Positions 7,327-15,117 of a stretch of DNA of 33,596 bases are shown here, piece after piece. The position numbers were made by a program, and so were the translations under genes. The stretch's first letter is position 1. Each line of letters starts with the position of its first letter. This DNA is from an uncultured Pseudanabaenaceae cyanobacterium (GTDB lineage Bacteria; Cyanobacteriota; Cyanobacteriia; PCC-9006; JAAUQQ01). Below the pieces are notes generated by a model, which saw only the letters and a program-made list of their open reading frames with translations, searched no databases and was not told the DNA's origin. Where the stretch lies: positions 1-33,596 of the forward strand of contig CALIGI010000060.1 in assembly GCA_938021205.1 (NCBI GenBank), read 5' to 3'.

Positions 7327-7643
7327 TTCTTTTGGGTTGATAAAGCTGTCGGTTTAGATCGTGAGCTTTATATCAAGATATTGATATTTTTCTTCAACTC
7401 GCATCATTTGTTACAGCTTCTCTATTGGAGGACCGATTAAGCTCTGACTCAAGCGTCGAGCATGACGATCTCCCTAAACAAGCAGATTCGAGCCCTGGCA
7501 TTCGTGCTGGGGTTTTTTATTGGTCAGGTTTGATGAGCGCGACCAAAGCTCAGTGGCTTAAAGATGGAGTCGTGTTGTAGATAGCAGCAGCAGCAGCATT
7601 TCGTTTATTTCGTTTGGACTCGCTACAATAGTCACAGTTGACA
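7327..7643. other. Intergenic stretch between dnaN and the Xis-type gene
   Basis: This stretch of about 315 nt holds the terminator at 7493-7518 and, before the next gene, a run of five AGC triplets (7583-7597) and a doubled ATTTCGTTT. TACAAT at 7624-7629 could be the -10 element of the next gene, giving a very short leader, but no good -35 is present. Confidence 0.5.
7493..7518 (+). terminator. Rho-independent terminator with TTCG loop
   Basis: The stem CCCTGGCA (7493-7500) pairs with TGCTGGGG (7505-7512), with two G-U wobbles, around a TTCG tetraloop. Six T residues (7513-7518) follow. It probably ends the dnaN transcript. Confidence 0.8.
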
Positions 7644-8135
7644 ATGGAAACTGCTGCTGTGGCGATCGCTAACTTCCAACCCCCCCAATCGCTCAGTGCC
7701 ACAGATACTGAACTAGCCCAAAACTCCAGCCAGCGGCTCACAGCGCTTTTAGGCACAGATCCAGAGCGCTTGCAGTCAGAGACCGTAGAGCTAGTTGTGC
7801 GCATGGGCAATAGCCAAGAAGAAATCGCAATTCCCGCCTCAGCCATTCAACTCCTGGCCAACATTCTTTCGCAGATGGCCCTGGGCAACCCCGTCACGTT
7901 CATGCCCGTTCACGCAGAGCTAACCACCCAGCAAGCCGCAGACATCCTCAACGTTTCCCGCCCCTATCTAGTCGGTCTTCTCGAAGCCGGAGACATCCCC
8001 CACCATAAAGTCGGCACCCATCGCCGAGTGCGTTTGGACCATTTGATGTCATATAAAAAAGTGAATGATGAAGAGAGAAGTCAGGTCTTAGCAGAGCTAA
8101 CGCGAGAAGCTCAAGAGCTAGATATGGGTTATTGA
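7644..8135 (+). CDS. Excisionase-type (MerR-like HTH) DNA-binding protein, orphan antitoxin-like
   Basis: This 163-residue protein has a C-terminal excisionase-family helix-turn-helix at about 95-140: ELTTQQAADILNVSRPYLV, then LLEAGDIPHHKVGTHRRVR, then LDHLMSYKK. The N-terminal half is an alpha-helical segment of unknown function. Proteins of this layout are often antitoxins encoded just upstream of a PIN-domain toxin. Here the next 400 nt carry no PIN-like reading frame, so it seems to be an orphan or solitary regulator. I prefer the ATG at 7644 over an in-frame TTG at 7638. A TACAAT at 7624-7629 would imply a leader of only about 8 nt. The HTH assignment is sound; the antitoxin role is inference. 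Confidence 0.8.
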   Translation: METAAVAIANFQPPQSLSATDTELAQNSSQRLTALLGTDPERLQSETVELVVRMGNSQEEIAIPASAIQLLANILSQMALGNPVTFMPVHAELTTQQAADILNVSRPYLVGLLEAGDIPHHKVGTHRRVRLDHLMSYKKVNDEERSQVLAELTREAQELDMGY

Positions 8136-8540
8136 GTGGGGCTAGCAACAGCCTGAGTTCGAGAGGTTTTCCGCTGGCTTTGCCCCACTGCTATGAGCTG
8201 AAATCTCACAGCTAAAGAATCAACCCTGCTAAGGCGGACTCGAAATACATCCAGACTTGGATTGCAGCCGACTTTAGTCGGGTTTAGCTTTGAGCCTGGG
8301 GATTTATCCCCAGGCTTGTGCAGGCTTGAGCGTTATCGAATTGAGCTAGAAATACAGCATTTCGACTCAGCCCTAAACCTTCCCAGCAAAATCTCAGCCA
8401 ACGACTATCAAAGCCTCATTTACCCTTCAGAGCAGACTCAGGGAAGCGATGCATTCTGTAGACATCGAAGAAAACAGGTTGTTCCAAACCAACAACCGCC
8501 CCCAAATTTCCGGAGTCCCCTCAGTAGGGAAATAACCATC
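8136..8540. other. Intergenic stretch with a perfect hairpin
   Basis: About 400 nt lie between the Xis-type gene and the small secreted protein. An in-frame extension of the downstream gene back to 8262 exists, but its residues do not look like protein sequence. The stretch holds a hairpin (8293-8316) and the 14-mer CCTGAGTTCGAGAG (8152-8165), which recurs at 29542-29555. No toxin gene is seen. Confidence 0.5.
8293..8316. repeat. Perfect 11-bp inverted repeat
   Basis: AGCCTGGGGAT (8293-8303) and its exact reverse complement (8306-8316) are separated by two T residues. There is no U-tract after it, so it is not an obvious terminator. It lies about 225 nt before the secreted-protein gene and could be a leader structure. 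Confidence 0.6.
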
Positions 8541-8813
8541 ATGAAACTCATCACCCGCACCCTCTCCGCCCTCGCTGTAACCGCAACTGTCCTCAGCGCA
8601 GCCAGCGCCTTCGCAGCCACCCCCTTCAACATCGCCACCCGTGCCTATCGCGGCCAGCTCCAAGGCATCGCTGGCTACCAATCCCTCGAACATAACTTCC
8701 GCTCCGGCAACGTTTCCGCCTCAGATGTCATCCGCGCCGCTGGCGAAACCCCCACCCCTCAGCTAGAACGCGAAGTCTCCAGCTTCCTCAACCAGCTCAG
8801 CCATGACGATTAA
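8541..8813 (+). CDS. Small secreted protein of unknown function
   Basis: This 90-residue protein begins MKLITRTLSALAVTATVLSA and has a typical signal peptide, with a likely cleavage after ASAFA (about residues 22-27). The mature part of about 65 residues is ATPFNIATRAYRGQLQGIAG..., polar, without cysteines, and ends in a D-rich tail. It is probably exported to the periplasm or outside. I recognise no characterised family. The ATG at 8541 is chosen because the signal peptide starts there; an upstream extension to 8262 is not credible. AGGGA lies about 13 nt before the start. The stop codon region is part of a 14-nt tandem duplication, and a strong terminator follows at 9018. Confidence 0.72.
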   Translation: MKLITRTLSALAVTATVLSAASAFAATPFNIATRAYRGQLQGIAGYQSLEHNFRSGNVSASDVIRAAGETPTPQLEREVSSFLNQLSHDD

Positions 8814-8827
8814 GCCATGACGATTAA
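8800..8827. repeat. Tandem 14-nt duplication across a stop codon
   Basis: GCCATGACGATTAA occurs twice in direct tandem (8800-8813 and 8814-8827). The first copy encodes the last residues and stop of the small secreted protein; the second repeats the stop just after it. It looks like a recent slippage duplication. Confidence 0.9.
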
Positions 8828-9215
8828 GCGTTGCTGAATTTGCCAGCCCAGCGTCTCCTTCCTATTCAACTACAGCCTTCATCAATCCTCATTCCCCAGC
8901 AGCGAGATCGCATCAGCTCTCACTGGATTTTGCATCAGCTCATCCCTGACCTTGAAATCATTAAACAGGCCTGAGCTCAAGTAAACCCAGCGGTCTATTG
9001 AATGAATATCTTCCTAGAAAACCGGAGATCTCACAGATTTCCGGTTTTTTGTGGTGACCCGCTGAAGTAGGTTGCCAGTTCCGAGCCGAGGGTCAACCCA
9101 CCCTCAAAACCATTCGTTTCGCCCCCCTAGCAAGACCACAAATTTATAGGCTATTCAGGAGACGATAATCAGGTTTTGCTCTCGGCCAAAATTCTTTCCT
9201 TCGTTCCCAACCACC
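8828..9215. other. Intergenic stretch holding a terminator
   Basis: Nearly 390 nt without a convincing gene. The only clear element is the terminator at 9018-9050. The rest shows no repeat or structure that I can support. Confidence 0.5.
9018..9050 (+). terminator. Strong rho-independent terminator
   Basis: AAAACCGGAGATC (9018-9030) pairs with GATTTCCGGTTTT (9036-9048), a 13-bp stem with one G-U pair and a 5-nt loop, and the T-run continues to 9050. It should end the transcript of the secreted-protein gene, 205 nt upstream. Confidence 0.85.
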
Positions 9216-9419
9216 ATGTACTACCACGCGACTGCCACCGGTAAAGTGCTCTGTAGCGATGAGCCATTAGATGCGATCGCTTTCCACCTCCACGACAGCC
9301 AAGACTGCATCATCCACAGCAATGCAGTCACCCCCAGCCAGGCCCTCCAAGGCAGAGAAGGCATTCTCCTGCGCATGACCCAATGGCGCTTAGAAGCTTG
9401 GCTCATGCAGGTTTGTTAG
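9216..9419 (+). CDS. Short hypothetical protein
   Basis: An ORF of 67 residues starts at an ATG (MYYHATATGKVLCSDEPLDA) and ends in LRMTQWRLEAWLMQVC. It has a balanced, protein-like composition, two histidine-rich spots and three or four cysteines. It is convergent with comFB, whose stop lies 16 nt away. I recognise no family and see no Shine-Dalgarno sequence. It could be a real small cyanobacterial gene or chance; its position in an otherwise empty gap favours a gene only mildly. Confidence 0.45.
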   Translation: MYYHATATGKVLCSDEPLDAIAFHLHDSQDCIIHSNAVTPSQALQGREGILLRMTQWRLEAWLMQVC

Positions 9420-9435
9420 GACAGAGGTCTAGTGG

Positions 9436-10008
9436 TTATCGGTTCGCGAGTGGTTCGCGATCGCCCTGTTCCATCCCACTCTGCTGGGCATGGCGCAACG
9501 CCTGCTTCAGGGCAGGGACCACGTTGTACCAAGTCAGACCCTCATTTCCCAGCAAGCGCTTGATCTGACTTAGGGTGGCCTCCGCGATCGGTTCCTTCTC
9601 ATGGGGCAACGCACTGATTTCCCGGAGCGGGTCTCGCTGCACCGCCGCGATCCCTTGGCGTACCGCTTGAGTAATCTGCTCCTTCAGCTCCGTATTACCC
9701 TTTTGCCAATAGCTATGCCAACCCTTCTCACTCGTGACATAGAGGGGCGGCAACACATTCAGTGCATAAGCCTTGACCTGGGCAAGCTTGATAAATTTTA
9801 AGGTCTTGGGTGGTAAAAGCTGCATCTGCCGTACGGCCTCGGCTTTCACTAACATTTCCATCACATTTGTGGGCTCGGCTGCTATTTCTTGCCCAGTCGT
9901 AGCAGCTTGTCCAGCCAAGGATTCCGCTAGATCGGGAGCCACCTGAAATCTGCGATTCCGTACCGCTTCGGCCTGTCGTTGGTAAGGATTAAAAAAAGAG
10001 CCAGACAT
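9436..10008 (-). CDS. comFB: ComFB-family late competence protein
   Basis: This 190-residue protein carries the ComFB domain in its middle: NVMEMLVKAEAVRQ (about 48-61), LPPKTLKFIKLAQVKAYALN (about 65-84) and LPPLYVTSEKGW (86-97), with a helical region after it. In cyanobacteria ComFB-type proteins have been linked to natural competence, type IV pilus functions and cyclic dinucleotide binding; which applies here is inferred from the family. The extra N-terminal part and the last 50 residues have no visible fold. The ATG at 10008 is the natural start. A pilus-type chemosensory operon occurs 6 kb away but is not co-transcribed. It is convergent with the short ORF at 9216. Confidence 0.85.
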   Translation of the reverse strand: MSGSFFNPYQRQAEAVRNRRFQVAPDLAESLAGQAATTGQEIAAEPTNVMEMLVKAEAVRQMQLLPPKTLKFIKLAQVKAYALNVLPPLYVTSEKGWHSYWQKGNTELKEQITQAVRQGIAAVQRDPLREISALPHEKEPIAEATLSQIKRLLGNEGLTWYNVVPALKQALRHAQQSGMEQGDREPLANR

Positions 10009-10409
10009 GGAACAAACACCCTGTTATGCGCGGAAAAATCTGAGGACATCATTGTGAAATTATCCTGTTCCACACCACAGTGATTGCTACGGTGTGAGCC
10101 TGGAGTATTGTTGGAAACGCTCTCCTAGAGACGATTTTCGGGAATTTCTGGAACTTCTTTTTTCACTCAACATAGAGATGGTTTGGGGAAGGCTAAGCTT
10201 GAGCTTTCCCTTGGAACAATAAAATTAAACAACGACTCCCCCAGCTCTATTTAGAGCTGGGGGAGTCGTTGTCAATCGCTGTCAAGAAGGTACAGAAGGG
10301 TTATGGGTTACAGGCATTCAAGCAGGCTAAGGGGCAGCATTATGCTGGGGAGCAAGGATTAAATTAGATCGTTAGGTGTCAAATGATAGAGCTATCAAAT
10401 TTTGATACC
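10009..10409. other. Intergenic stretch with two hairpins
   Basis: About 400 nt between comFB and the first TetR gene, both on the minus strand. It holds a perfect 21-bp hairpin (10229-10272) and a smaller one touching the TetR stop codon (10374-10410). The promoter of comFB should be near 10009-10200, where I see only A/T-rich sequence with no clear elements. Confidence 0.5.
10229..10272 (-). terminator. Perfect 21-bp hairpin, probable terminator of the TetR gene
   Basis: The arms 10229-10249 and 10252-10272 are exact reverse complements over 21 bp, with only two T residues between, containing CCCCCAGCTCT and AGAGCTGGGGG. On the minus strand it is followed by TTTAATTTTATTG, a weak U-tract, 138 nt past the TetR stop. 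There is no U-tract on the plus strand. It may instead be a small-RNA-like element. Confidence 0.6.
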
Positions 10410-10410
10410 T
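10374..10410 (-). repeat. Nested hairpin at the stop codon of the first TetR gene
   Basis: AGGTGTCAAA (10374-10383) pairs with TTTGATACCT (10401-10410) with one G-U pair, and inside it TGATAG (10384-10389) pairs with CTATCA (10392-10397). It begins at the last base of the TetR stop codon. It may protect the transcript end or help termination. Confidence 0.5.
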
Positions 10411-10994
10411 TAGTCATCAAGGCCAAGTAGCACTTCAGCAACGGCGCGGGCTCTATCAAAGCCGTCTACATCTCCCATCACTTGGGCGCTAGCCTGGGCA
10501 CCATCAATTAACAACAGTAGTGTTTGTGCAACAGAATCAGGGTTCGGGATTTTTAGCTCTTTGGACAGCTCCGCGAAAACCGTTACGATCCTTTGCTTAT
10601 GGGTTGCGGCAATTTGATGGACGGGATGGTCTAGCTCTCGAAATTCTGAGGCTGCATGGCTAAATGCACAGCCCGTAAATAGACCGTCGTGGTCCTCAAT
10701 ATCCTTATCCATTAGGTCTTCAAAGAAATCAAAAACCGCGATCACCCGCTCGCCGGGAGCGGCATCGGCTACCTCTGCAAGCGTTTCATCCAAGCTCTGG
10801 AAAATACGCTCGTGATGGCGCTCCAGCACAGCCATGACTAGCGCATCTTTGTTCTTAAAATTGTTGTAGAGGGTCATGCTCGCAATGCCGGCTTCCTGGG
10901 TGATTTGATTAATCCCCGTGGCCGTATAGCCGTTGCGGATGAATAGTGCCTCGGCTGTATCCAGAACGAGCTCTCGCTTTGATGCTCTAGCCAT
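10410..10994 (-). CDS. TetR/AcrR-family transcriptional regulator (copy 1)
   Basis: A 194-residue TetR regulator. The N-terminal HTH spans about 8-52: LVLDTAEALFIRNGYTATGI, then NQITQEAGIASMTLYNNFKN. The C-terminal ligand/dimer domain contains FTGCAFSHAASEFREL, a cysteine-bearing segment shared with copy 2 at 26014, and SVAQTLLLLIDGAQASAQVM. Such proteins are dimers that repress a nearby operon until a small ligand binds. No enzyme or exporter gene is adjacent, so the target is unknown; autoregulation is possible. The start is the ATG at 10994. Copy 2 has the same length and an almost identical DNA-binding half, so both may read the same operator. Ligand is unknown. Confidence 0.93.
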   Translation of the reverse strand: MARASKRELVLDTAEALFIRNGYTATGINQITQEAGIASMTLYNNFKNKDALVMAVLERHHERIFQSLDETLAEVADAAPGERVIAVFDFFEDLMDKDIEDHDGLFTGCAFSHAASEFRELDHPVHQIAATHKQRIVTVFAELSKELKIPNPDSVAQTLLLLIDGAQASAQVMGDVDGFDRARAVAEVLLGLDD

Positions 10995-11582
10995 GTGTCT
11001 TGATCTAAATTATGTGCGCAGAGGATATCTATGATGCTCTTCCCTAATTTCCGCTCAATAGAGGTAATTAGGGCAGAATAACTAAGATTTTTTTGATGGG
11101 AATTCCCCAAATGCAACTTGAGTAACAGAATTAAAAAAAACTGTTTGTCACACCTGAGACCATGCCTTGATTATCCCTTATATGGCGAGATGGTGAGCCT
11201 AGTCCTAGGGGGTGTCTGGGGTTTCTTAATTAAAAGCATAGACTAAGATGAGTATATCTAGTTTGACTGATTGTCTATCTCAGGCTTTGTAAAATTTATG
11301 TACGTTTTGGGACTTAGTGGATAGATTTAGGTTGTATGTTTTTCCGTTAGAAGTCTTTGCCTATCGATGATTGAGGGCTTTGGGGTTGCTATCACGAGCA
11401 CTCAGGTTTTTGAGGAAAGTTGAATACTTTTGATGCAATGGAAGGGGAACTTATAGCGTTTTTAGGCGATCGCTCCCAACAAAAACTGTCACATTTGTTA
11501 AAATATACAATATTCCTTAAATCATCTGACTCAGCTTCATTCAATCCTCGTCCCTCAGCGAGGATGACCCTAATCCATCAAT
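10995..11582. other. AT-rich intergenic stretch upstream of TetR copy 1
   Basis: Nearly 600 nt of AT-rich sequence with several A/T runs (near 11082 and 11132). The promoter of TetR copy 1 should be here. I see no clear operator like the one upstream of copy 2. A plus ORF at 11420-11680 does not look like protein sequence. Confidence 0.5.
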
Positions 11583-12053
11583 TCAGGTCTGTATCCAAAT
11601 CACAACAGCACCAGGATTGTCCCCACTACAAGAAGCTTGTTGATTGGTTCCAAAAGAAACGTTTTTATACCCCTTGTTGATCCCAGAGAGCAGCGCTGCG
11701 CCAATGACTACTGCCGTGGGATTTTGGGAATTGTTCATGACCGCTGTGATCGCTAAGGATAAGCCTAGGTTCTCAGGTCTATCTGTTGGCTTGGTCCTGT
11801 GGGCTGAGCCACAGCCCATATTGCCAACTAAGATCCCGATATCTTGGGGCAGTAACTCTTCTGGTGAATACACGACTAGGGATAGAAAGACCCGCTGGGC
11901 CGCTGGCTCATAAATGGCAATTTCAAGGGGAGTGAGCTTCCCTGAAAGCAGTTGGCGTAGTCTTTGCTGTAGCTCTGCTTCGGTATAGCAGGGCTGGCGA
12001 TTGACCGTTGCAAGCGGGCATTGAGATTGGTTCCAAGGTTGTGAAATCCCCAC
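11583..12053 (-). CDS. Doubtful hypothetical protein
   Basis: A minus-strand ORF of 156 residues starts at GTG 12053, with GGAGG about 11 nt before it. Residues 23-80 read like real protein (YTEAELQQRLRQLLSGKL, LEIAIYEPAAQRVFLSLVVY) and residues about 100-130 include LGLSLAITAVMNNSQ and AVVIGAALLSGINKGY, a hydrophobic Ala/Gly-rich stretch. I recognise no family. The N- and C-terminal ends look less protein-like, so it may be a real unknown gene, a decayed gene or chance. No neighbour suggests a role. Confidence 0.35.
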   Translation of the reverse strand: MGISQPWNQSQCPLATVNRQPCYTEAELQQRLRQLLSGKLTPLEIAIYEPAAQRVFLSLVVYSPEELLPQDIGILVGNMGCGSAHRTKPTDRPENLGLSLAITAVMNNSQNPTAVVIGAALLSGINKGYKNVSFGTNQQASCSGDNPGAVVIWIQT

Positions 12054-12608
12054 AGAAATAGATGCCTCCAGGCTAGAAAAGGGACGTATTCTTTAATCAA
12101 CCCCACTAGACGAGTCCGAGTTGGATTGAAGGAGTAAAGCAGGACTGTCTGAGTCGTCACTAGCTTTAGGCAGCTAGCGTTTTAGGCCCTTGAGTATTTT
12201 TACTGTGAGCTCGATAAAGTTATGCACGTTGGCGTACTGCAATGAGCAGGTGCATGGCATCACAGAACCTCAATCAGTTATTAAGCCAGCCTCAGCTCCT
12301 GTTGATCTGTTGTTTGAAAGGCGGGAGCTTATGCATTAAGTCAGTTGTCTGAGATCTTCCACCTCTCTCAGTCAGTTGGATTGTTGACCAGCAGCCAATT
12401 CCTAGATCGCTGCAAATCCTAATTCTGCCGTTAGAAATTTGATCAATTCTATGGTGCATGTGAACTGGTGCAATCTCTGAGCTCTCTCACCCCATGATGC
12501 AGGGGGGGCGATTCTGGTGGCGATTAATCCCACTCATAAGCAAAGTCGTAGTTGCTGTTTTGTAAATAATTCGTTACATTGTTGTTGTAGAAGTTAACAA
12601 AGGCTCGC
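12054..12608. other. Intergenic stretch upstream of the light-harvesting-like gene
   Basis: About 550 nt with no credible gene. Its right end is the promoter region of the Ssl1498-type gene. GTTACATT at 12573-12580 resembles one half of the HLR1 motif bound by RpaB in cyanobacteria, but the second half is poor (4 of 8 bases). Confidence 0.45.
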
Positions 12609-12944
12609 ATGACTTACTCCAACAGCATCTCTCCTGATTTCACCTCCATTGCTCAGGAGCTGACGGCTTCCTGGAGCCCCAAGCCCGTTTCCGGGGGGAG
12701 CGCTTTGATTCCTGCTGAAGCGAACTCTCGTATGCGTCGTGAAGGCGATCGCTTTCTCCGCCGTCCTACCCGCAAAGGTGCCACCGTCGATCAAGAAGGT
12801 CTGACCAACAACTACGGTGTAGAGCCTGAAATGTACTACGCTGCTTTTCCTGCCCCTGAGCAAGCGCGTCAGTATGCATTGCAAGGTCTAGCCGCAGCAA
12901 CGTTTGTTGTGGGCTTGATTCTGACCTCTTTGGTGATCAGCTAA
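12609..12944 (+). CDS. Ssl1498-family light-harvesting-like protein, with long N-terminal extension
   Basis: This 111-residue protein ends in a segment typical of the Ssl1498 family: GLTNNYGVEPEMYYAAFPAP (64-83), EQARQYALQG (84-93), then one transmembrane helix (about 92-110, LAAATFVVGLILTSLVIS). These small thylakoid proteins are distant relatives of the CAB/ELIP/HLIP group and are thought to act in photosystem or pigment protection. Known members are often about 55-65 residues; here about 60 extra polar, Arg-rich residues precede the motif (RMRREGDRFLRRPTRKG). The start is the ATG at 12609, since no later start keeps the conserved core with a good context. A single HLR1-like half-site lies about 30 nt upstream. 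Confidence 0.78.
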   Translation: MTYSNSISPDFTSIAQELTASWSPKPVSGGSALIPAEANSRMRREGDRFLRRPTRKGATVDQEGLTNNYGVEPEMYYAAFPAPEQARQYALQGLAAATFVVGLILTSLVIS

Positions 12945-12997
12945 AACGTTTTGGATCTTTTCAGGGCTGCTTGGGGTTGCTGAGTGGTCTCTGGGCT

Positions 12998-13762
12998 TTA
13001 GAGCTCTTTCAGTTGAGCGGCGGTATTAAAGCTGAGTTTTTCGATGCCTGTGGCCATCACCACAGCGCTAATCACACTGGTGCAGAGCAGCATCAGAATC
13101 AGCAGGAGCTCCCACACCACAGCCTCCAGTGGGTCGATGCCACTCGCTAAAATTCCCCCCATAAACAGCGGTAGGCTACCGAGACCCGCGATCGCCACTG
13201 TCCCCAAGTTTGGCAAAATCCCTGCCCGCAGTGAAGCTCTTCGATAGTGGTTTGCTGCTTGGGCTGGTGTGGCTCCCAGGCTCAGATGCATTTCCACATC
13301 GCCACGATTTTGTTGCAGGGAGCGGGTTAGGTGATTGGCGGCGATCGCCCCACTATTTACCCCCTGGGCCAATACAGCACTGCCCAAGGGCACCCACAGT
13401 TGGGGCAAATACCAAGGCTCAGGCCGCAGCACCACTAGCACCCCATATCCCACGGTGACGAGCAAGCTAACTAGCAGTGCCATCCCAGCCCAGAGCCGAA
13501 TGCCTGCTAGCTCCAATCGATTCGTTAGCAGTTGTGTAGACACTATCCACAGTAACCCCAGGACTAGGAGCATTCCCCAGGCATTGGTTAGGCTCCAAGC
13601 AAAGGCGAGGAGGTAGGCCAGAACGATGAGCTGGAGGAGCGATCGGCCAAAGCTAATTAGCAGGCTTAGCTCAATACCAATACTTTGCCAGGCTGATAAT
13701 GCTATGGGAATCGCGAGAAGCGCCAGGGCGAGGATGGCATCAAGGGGAGTGAGATCGAGCAT
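12998..13762 (-). CDS. fetB: FetB/YbbM-type ABC transporter permease
   Basis: A 254-residue membrane protein with about six or seven hydrophobic helices, matching the UPF0014/FetB family. Key stretches are ISFGRSLLQLIVLAYLLAF (about 37-55), ANHLTRSLQQNRGDVEMHLS, LGATPAQAANHYRRASLRAG and IAGLGSLPLFMGGILASG, the cytoplasmic loop and following helix that are the most conserved parts of the family. In E. coli FetAB is reported as an iron exporter. The ATPase partner FetA is not in the window, so it must be encoded elsewhere. The gene is convergent with the Ssl1498-type gene and follows the monooxygenase on the same strand after about 107 nt. The substrate is inferred from the family only. Confidence 0.88.
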   Translation of the reverse strand: MLDLTPLDAILALALLAIPIALSAWQSIGIELSLLISFGRSLLQLIVLAYLLAFAWSLTNAWGMLLVLGLLWIVSTQLLTNRLELAGIRLWAGMALLVSLLVTVGYGVLVVLRPEPWYLPQLWVPLGSAVLAQGVNSGAIAANHLTRSLQQNRGDVEMHLSLGATPAQAANHYRRASLRAGILPNLGTVAIAGLGSLPLFMGGILASGIDPLEAVVWELLLILMLLCTSVISAVVMATGIEKLSFNTAAQLKEL

Positions 13763-13869
13763 GGATGAGGAAGCTTATATCAGCTATGCGGAGGCAAGGC
13801 AGCCCCGGTCGAAGTTTAACGTCATGAACATCTGAATAATGCGGTGCTTAGAATTCCCTGGAGCTCTAG

Positions 13870-15117
13870 CTAAACTTTGAGCTTCACGGGCATGACCCCC
13901 AGTCGAAGCTGCTGCTGGCGTCTGAGCCAAGACTGCTTCACTCCCAGCCCCACAATTGGCGCAAACTGACTCGCCCCCCAGCGCAGAATCGGGTAATTGT
14001 GCAGCAGCTCTCCCTGGGCAAGCTCTGATGCTTGCAAGGCTTGGGCACGGCGAATCTCAGGCTCACGCTCCGCTTGGATTTTTGCCAGAGCTGCATCAAG
14101 ATTTTGATTGAAATAGGTTGTGTCAGCATTTGATTTAAACAGCGGCACGAGATGATTGGCTGCAACGATCGCATCTCGAAACGCCATGTTAATCCCCTGA
14201 GCCCGCACCGGAGACATGGGATGAGCGGCATCCCCTAGCAACAAGAATCCTGGCTTAGACCATTGGGGCGCAAGTGCCACTGCAACTGAGAACAGCGTCG
14301 GTTTCCAAACGGCGGGATCGGATTGAGTTTTTAGAACCTGGGCGAGCCAATGGGGAGAATGGTCGATAATTTTCTGTTGCCAGTCGGTGCTACGCCAATC
14401 TGTTGTCTGAGTCTCTAATTCCCTTGATTTAGCCAGCCCCCAGCCCAGCTGGGTTTGATTTTGGGAATTGCGGAAGAAGCCAAAGCTGTGACCGTTCTCG
14501 ACGATCGCGTAAAACACGTTCTCCTTGCGCACCGGAGGAAGCTCCGGCAGGCCGAACCACAGCACATCAATACTGCCGTTCCCGGTCTTGAAACTGTGCT
14601 GATGGGCCAAGGTGAGATTGGCCTTGTCTCGCAGGGTTGAGTGGCGACCATCAGCGGCGATCACAAGGCTTGTGGCGATCGCCCTGCCATTGCTCAAGCT
14701 GACGCCTATAATCCGATCCCCTTCCTTCTCTAACCCTTGCACCGTTGTTCCCGGCACAAATTCGAAATTAGGGCAAGCCTTCGCCCGTTCCACCACCGCT
14801 GCCAAAAACTCCGGTTGGCTTATTAAAGTACAGGGTGGGCCATCCGCCTCGATCGACTCCTCGGCTCGAAACAGCAGTTTGCCCTCAATCCAGAACTCCC
14901 AGGCATCGAGTGCTTGGTGGGGAACTGTTTCCGCGATCGTGGAAAGATCCATCTCCTTCAGCGCAGCCAATCCGCTGGGCATGAGAGCCTGGCCGCGAAA
15001 CTGCCGGTCAAAACGCTTGGCTGCTTCCACTAGCATGACGTCAATACCGCGCTCTACCAGTAATAGCGCTAGACAAGCCCCCATAGGACCGGCACCAGCA
15101 ATGACAACCTGAGTCAT
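13870..15117 (-). CDS. FAD-dependent monooxygenase (PHBH/UbiH-like)
   Basis: A 415-residue group A flavoprotein monooxygenase. It has the Rossmann GxGxxG motif at 8-13 (GAGPMG), the DG motif in AADGRHS (154-160), and the FAD ribityl motif GDAAHP (295-300) followed by GINMAFRDA. It would use NAD(P)H and O2 to hydroxylate a small, perhaps aromatic, substrate. It lacks a signal peptide. Its relatives act in quinone synthesis, aromatic breakdown and secondary metabolism, so the substrate cannot be assigned. The start is the ATG at 15117. It could share a transcript with fetB, but no functional link is apparent. A gap of about 790 nt lies upstream. Confidence 0.88.
   Translation of the reverse strand: MTQVVIAGAGPMGACLALLLVERGIDVMLVEAAKRFDRQFRGQALMPSGLAALKEMDLSTIAETVPHQALDAWEFWIEGKLLFRAEESIEADGPPCTLISQPEFLAAVVERAKACPNFEFVPGTTVQGLEKEGDRIIGVSLSNGRAIATSLVIAADGRHSTLRDKANLTLAHQHSFKTGNGSIDVLWFGLPELPPVRKENVFYAIVENGHSFGFFRNSQNQTQLGWGLAKSRELETQTTDWRSTDWQQKIIDHSPHWLAQVLKTQSDPAVWKPTLFSVAVALAPQWSKPGFLLLGDAAHPMSPVRAQGINMAFRDAIVAANHLVPLFKSNADTTYFNQNLDAALAKIQAEREPEIRRAQALQASELAQGELLHNYPILRWGASQFAPIVGLGVKQSWLRRQQQLRLGVMPVKLKV

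Noticed and set aside
7463..7534. 23-codon hydrophobic mini-ORF (MTISLNKQIRALAF...)
   Set aside because: It overlaps the TTCG-loop terminator, has no Shine-Dalgarno sequence and is too short to support.
7583..7597. Five AGC triplets as a microsatellite of note
   Set aside because: Too short to stand out from chance slippage; recorded only in the gap note.
8262..8540. Upstream in-frame extension of the small secreted protein
   Set aside because: It would bury the signal peptide; its residues look random.
11420..11680. Plus-strand ORF of 86 codons
   Set aside because: Odd composition, no Shine-Dalgarno, and it overlaps the end of a better minus candidate.
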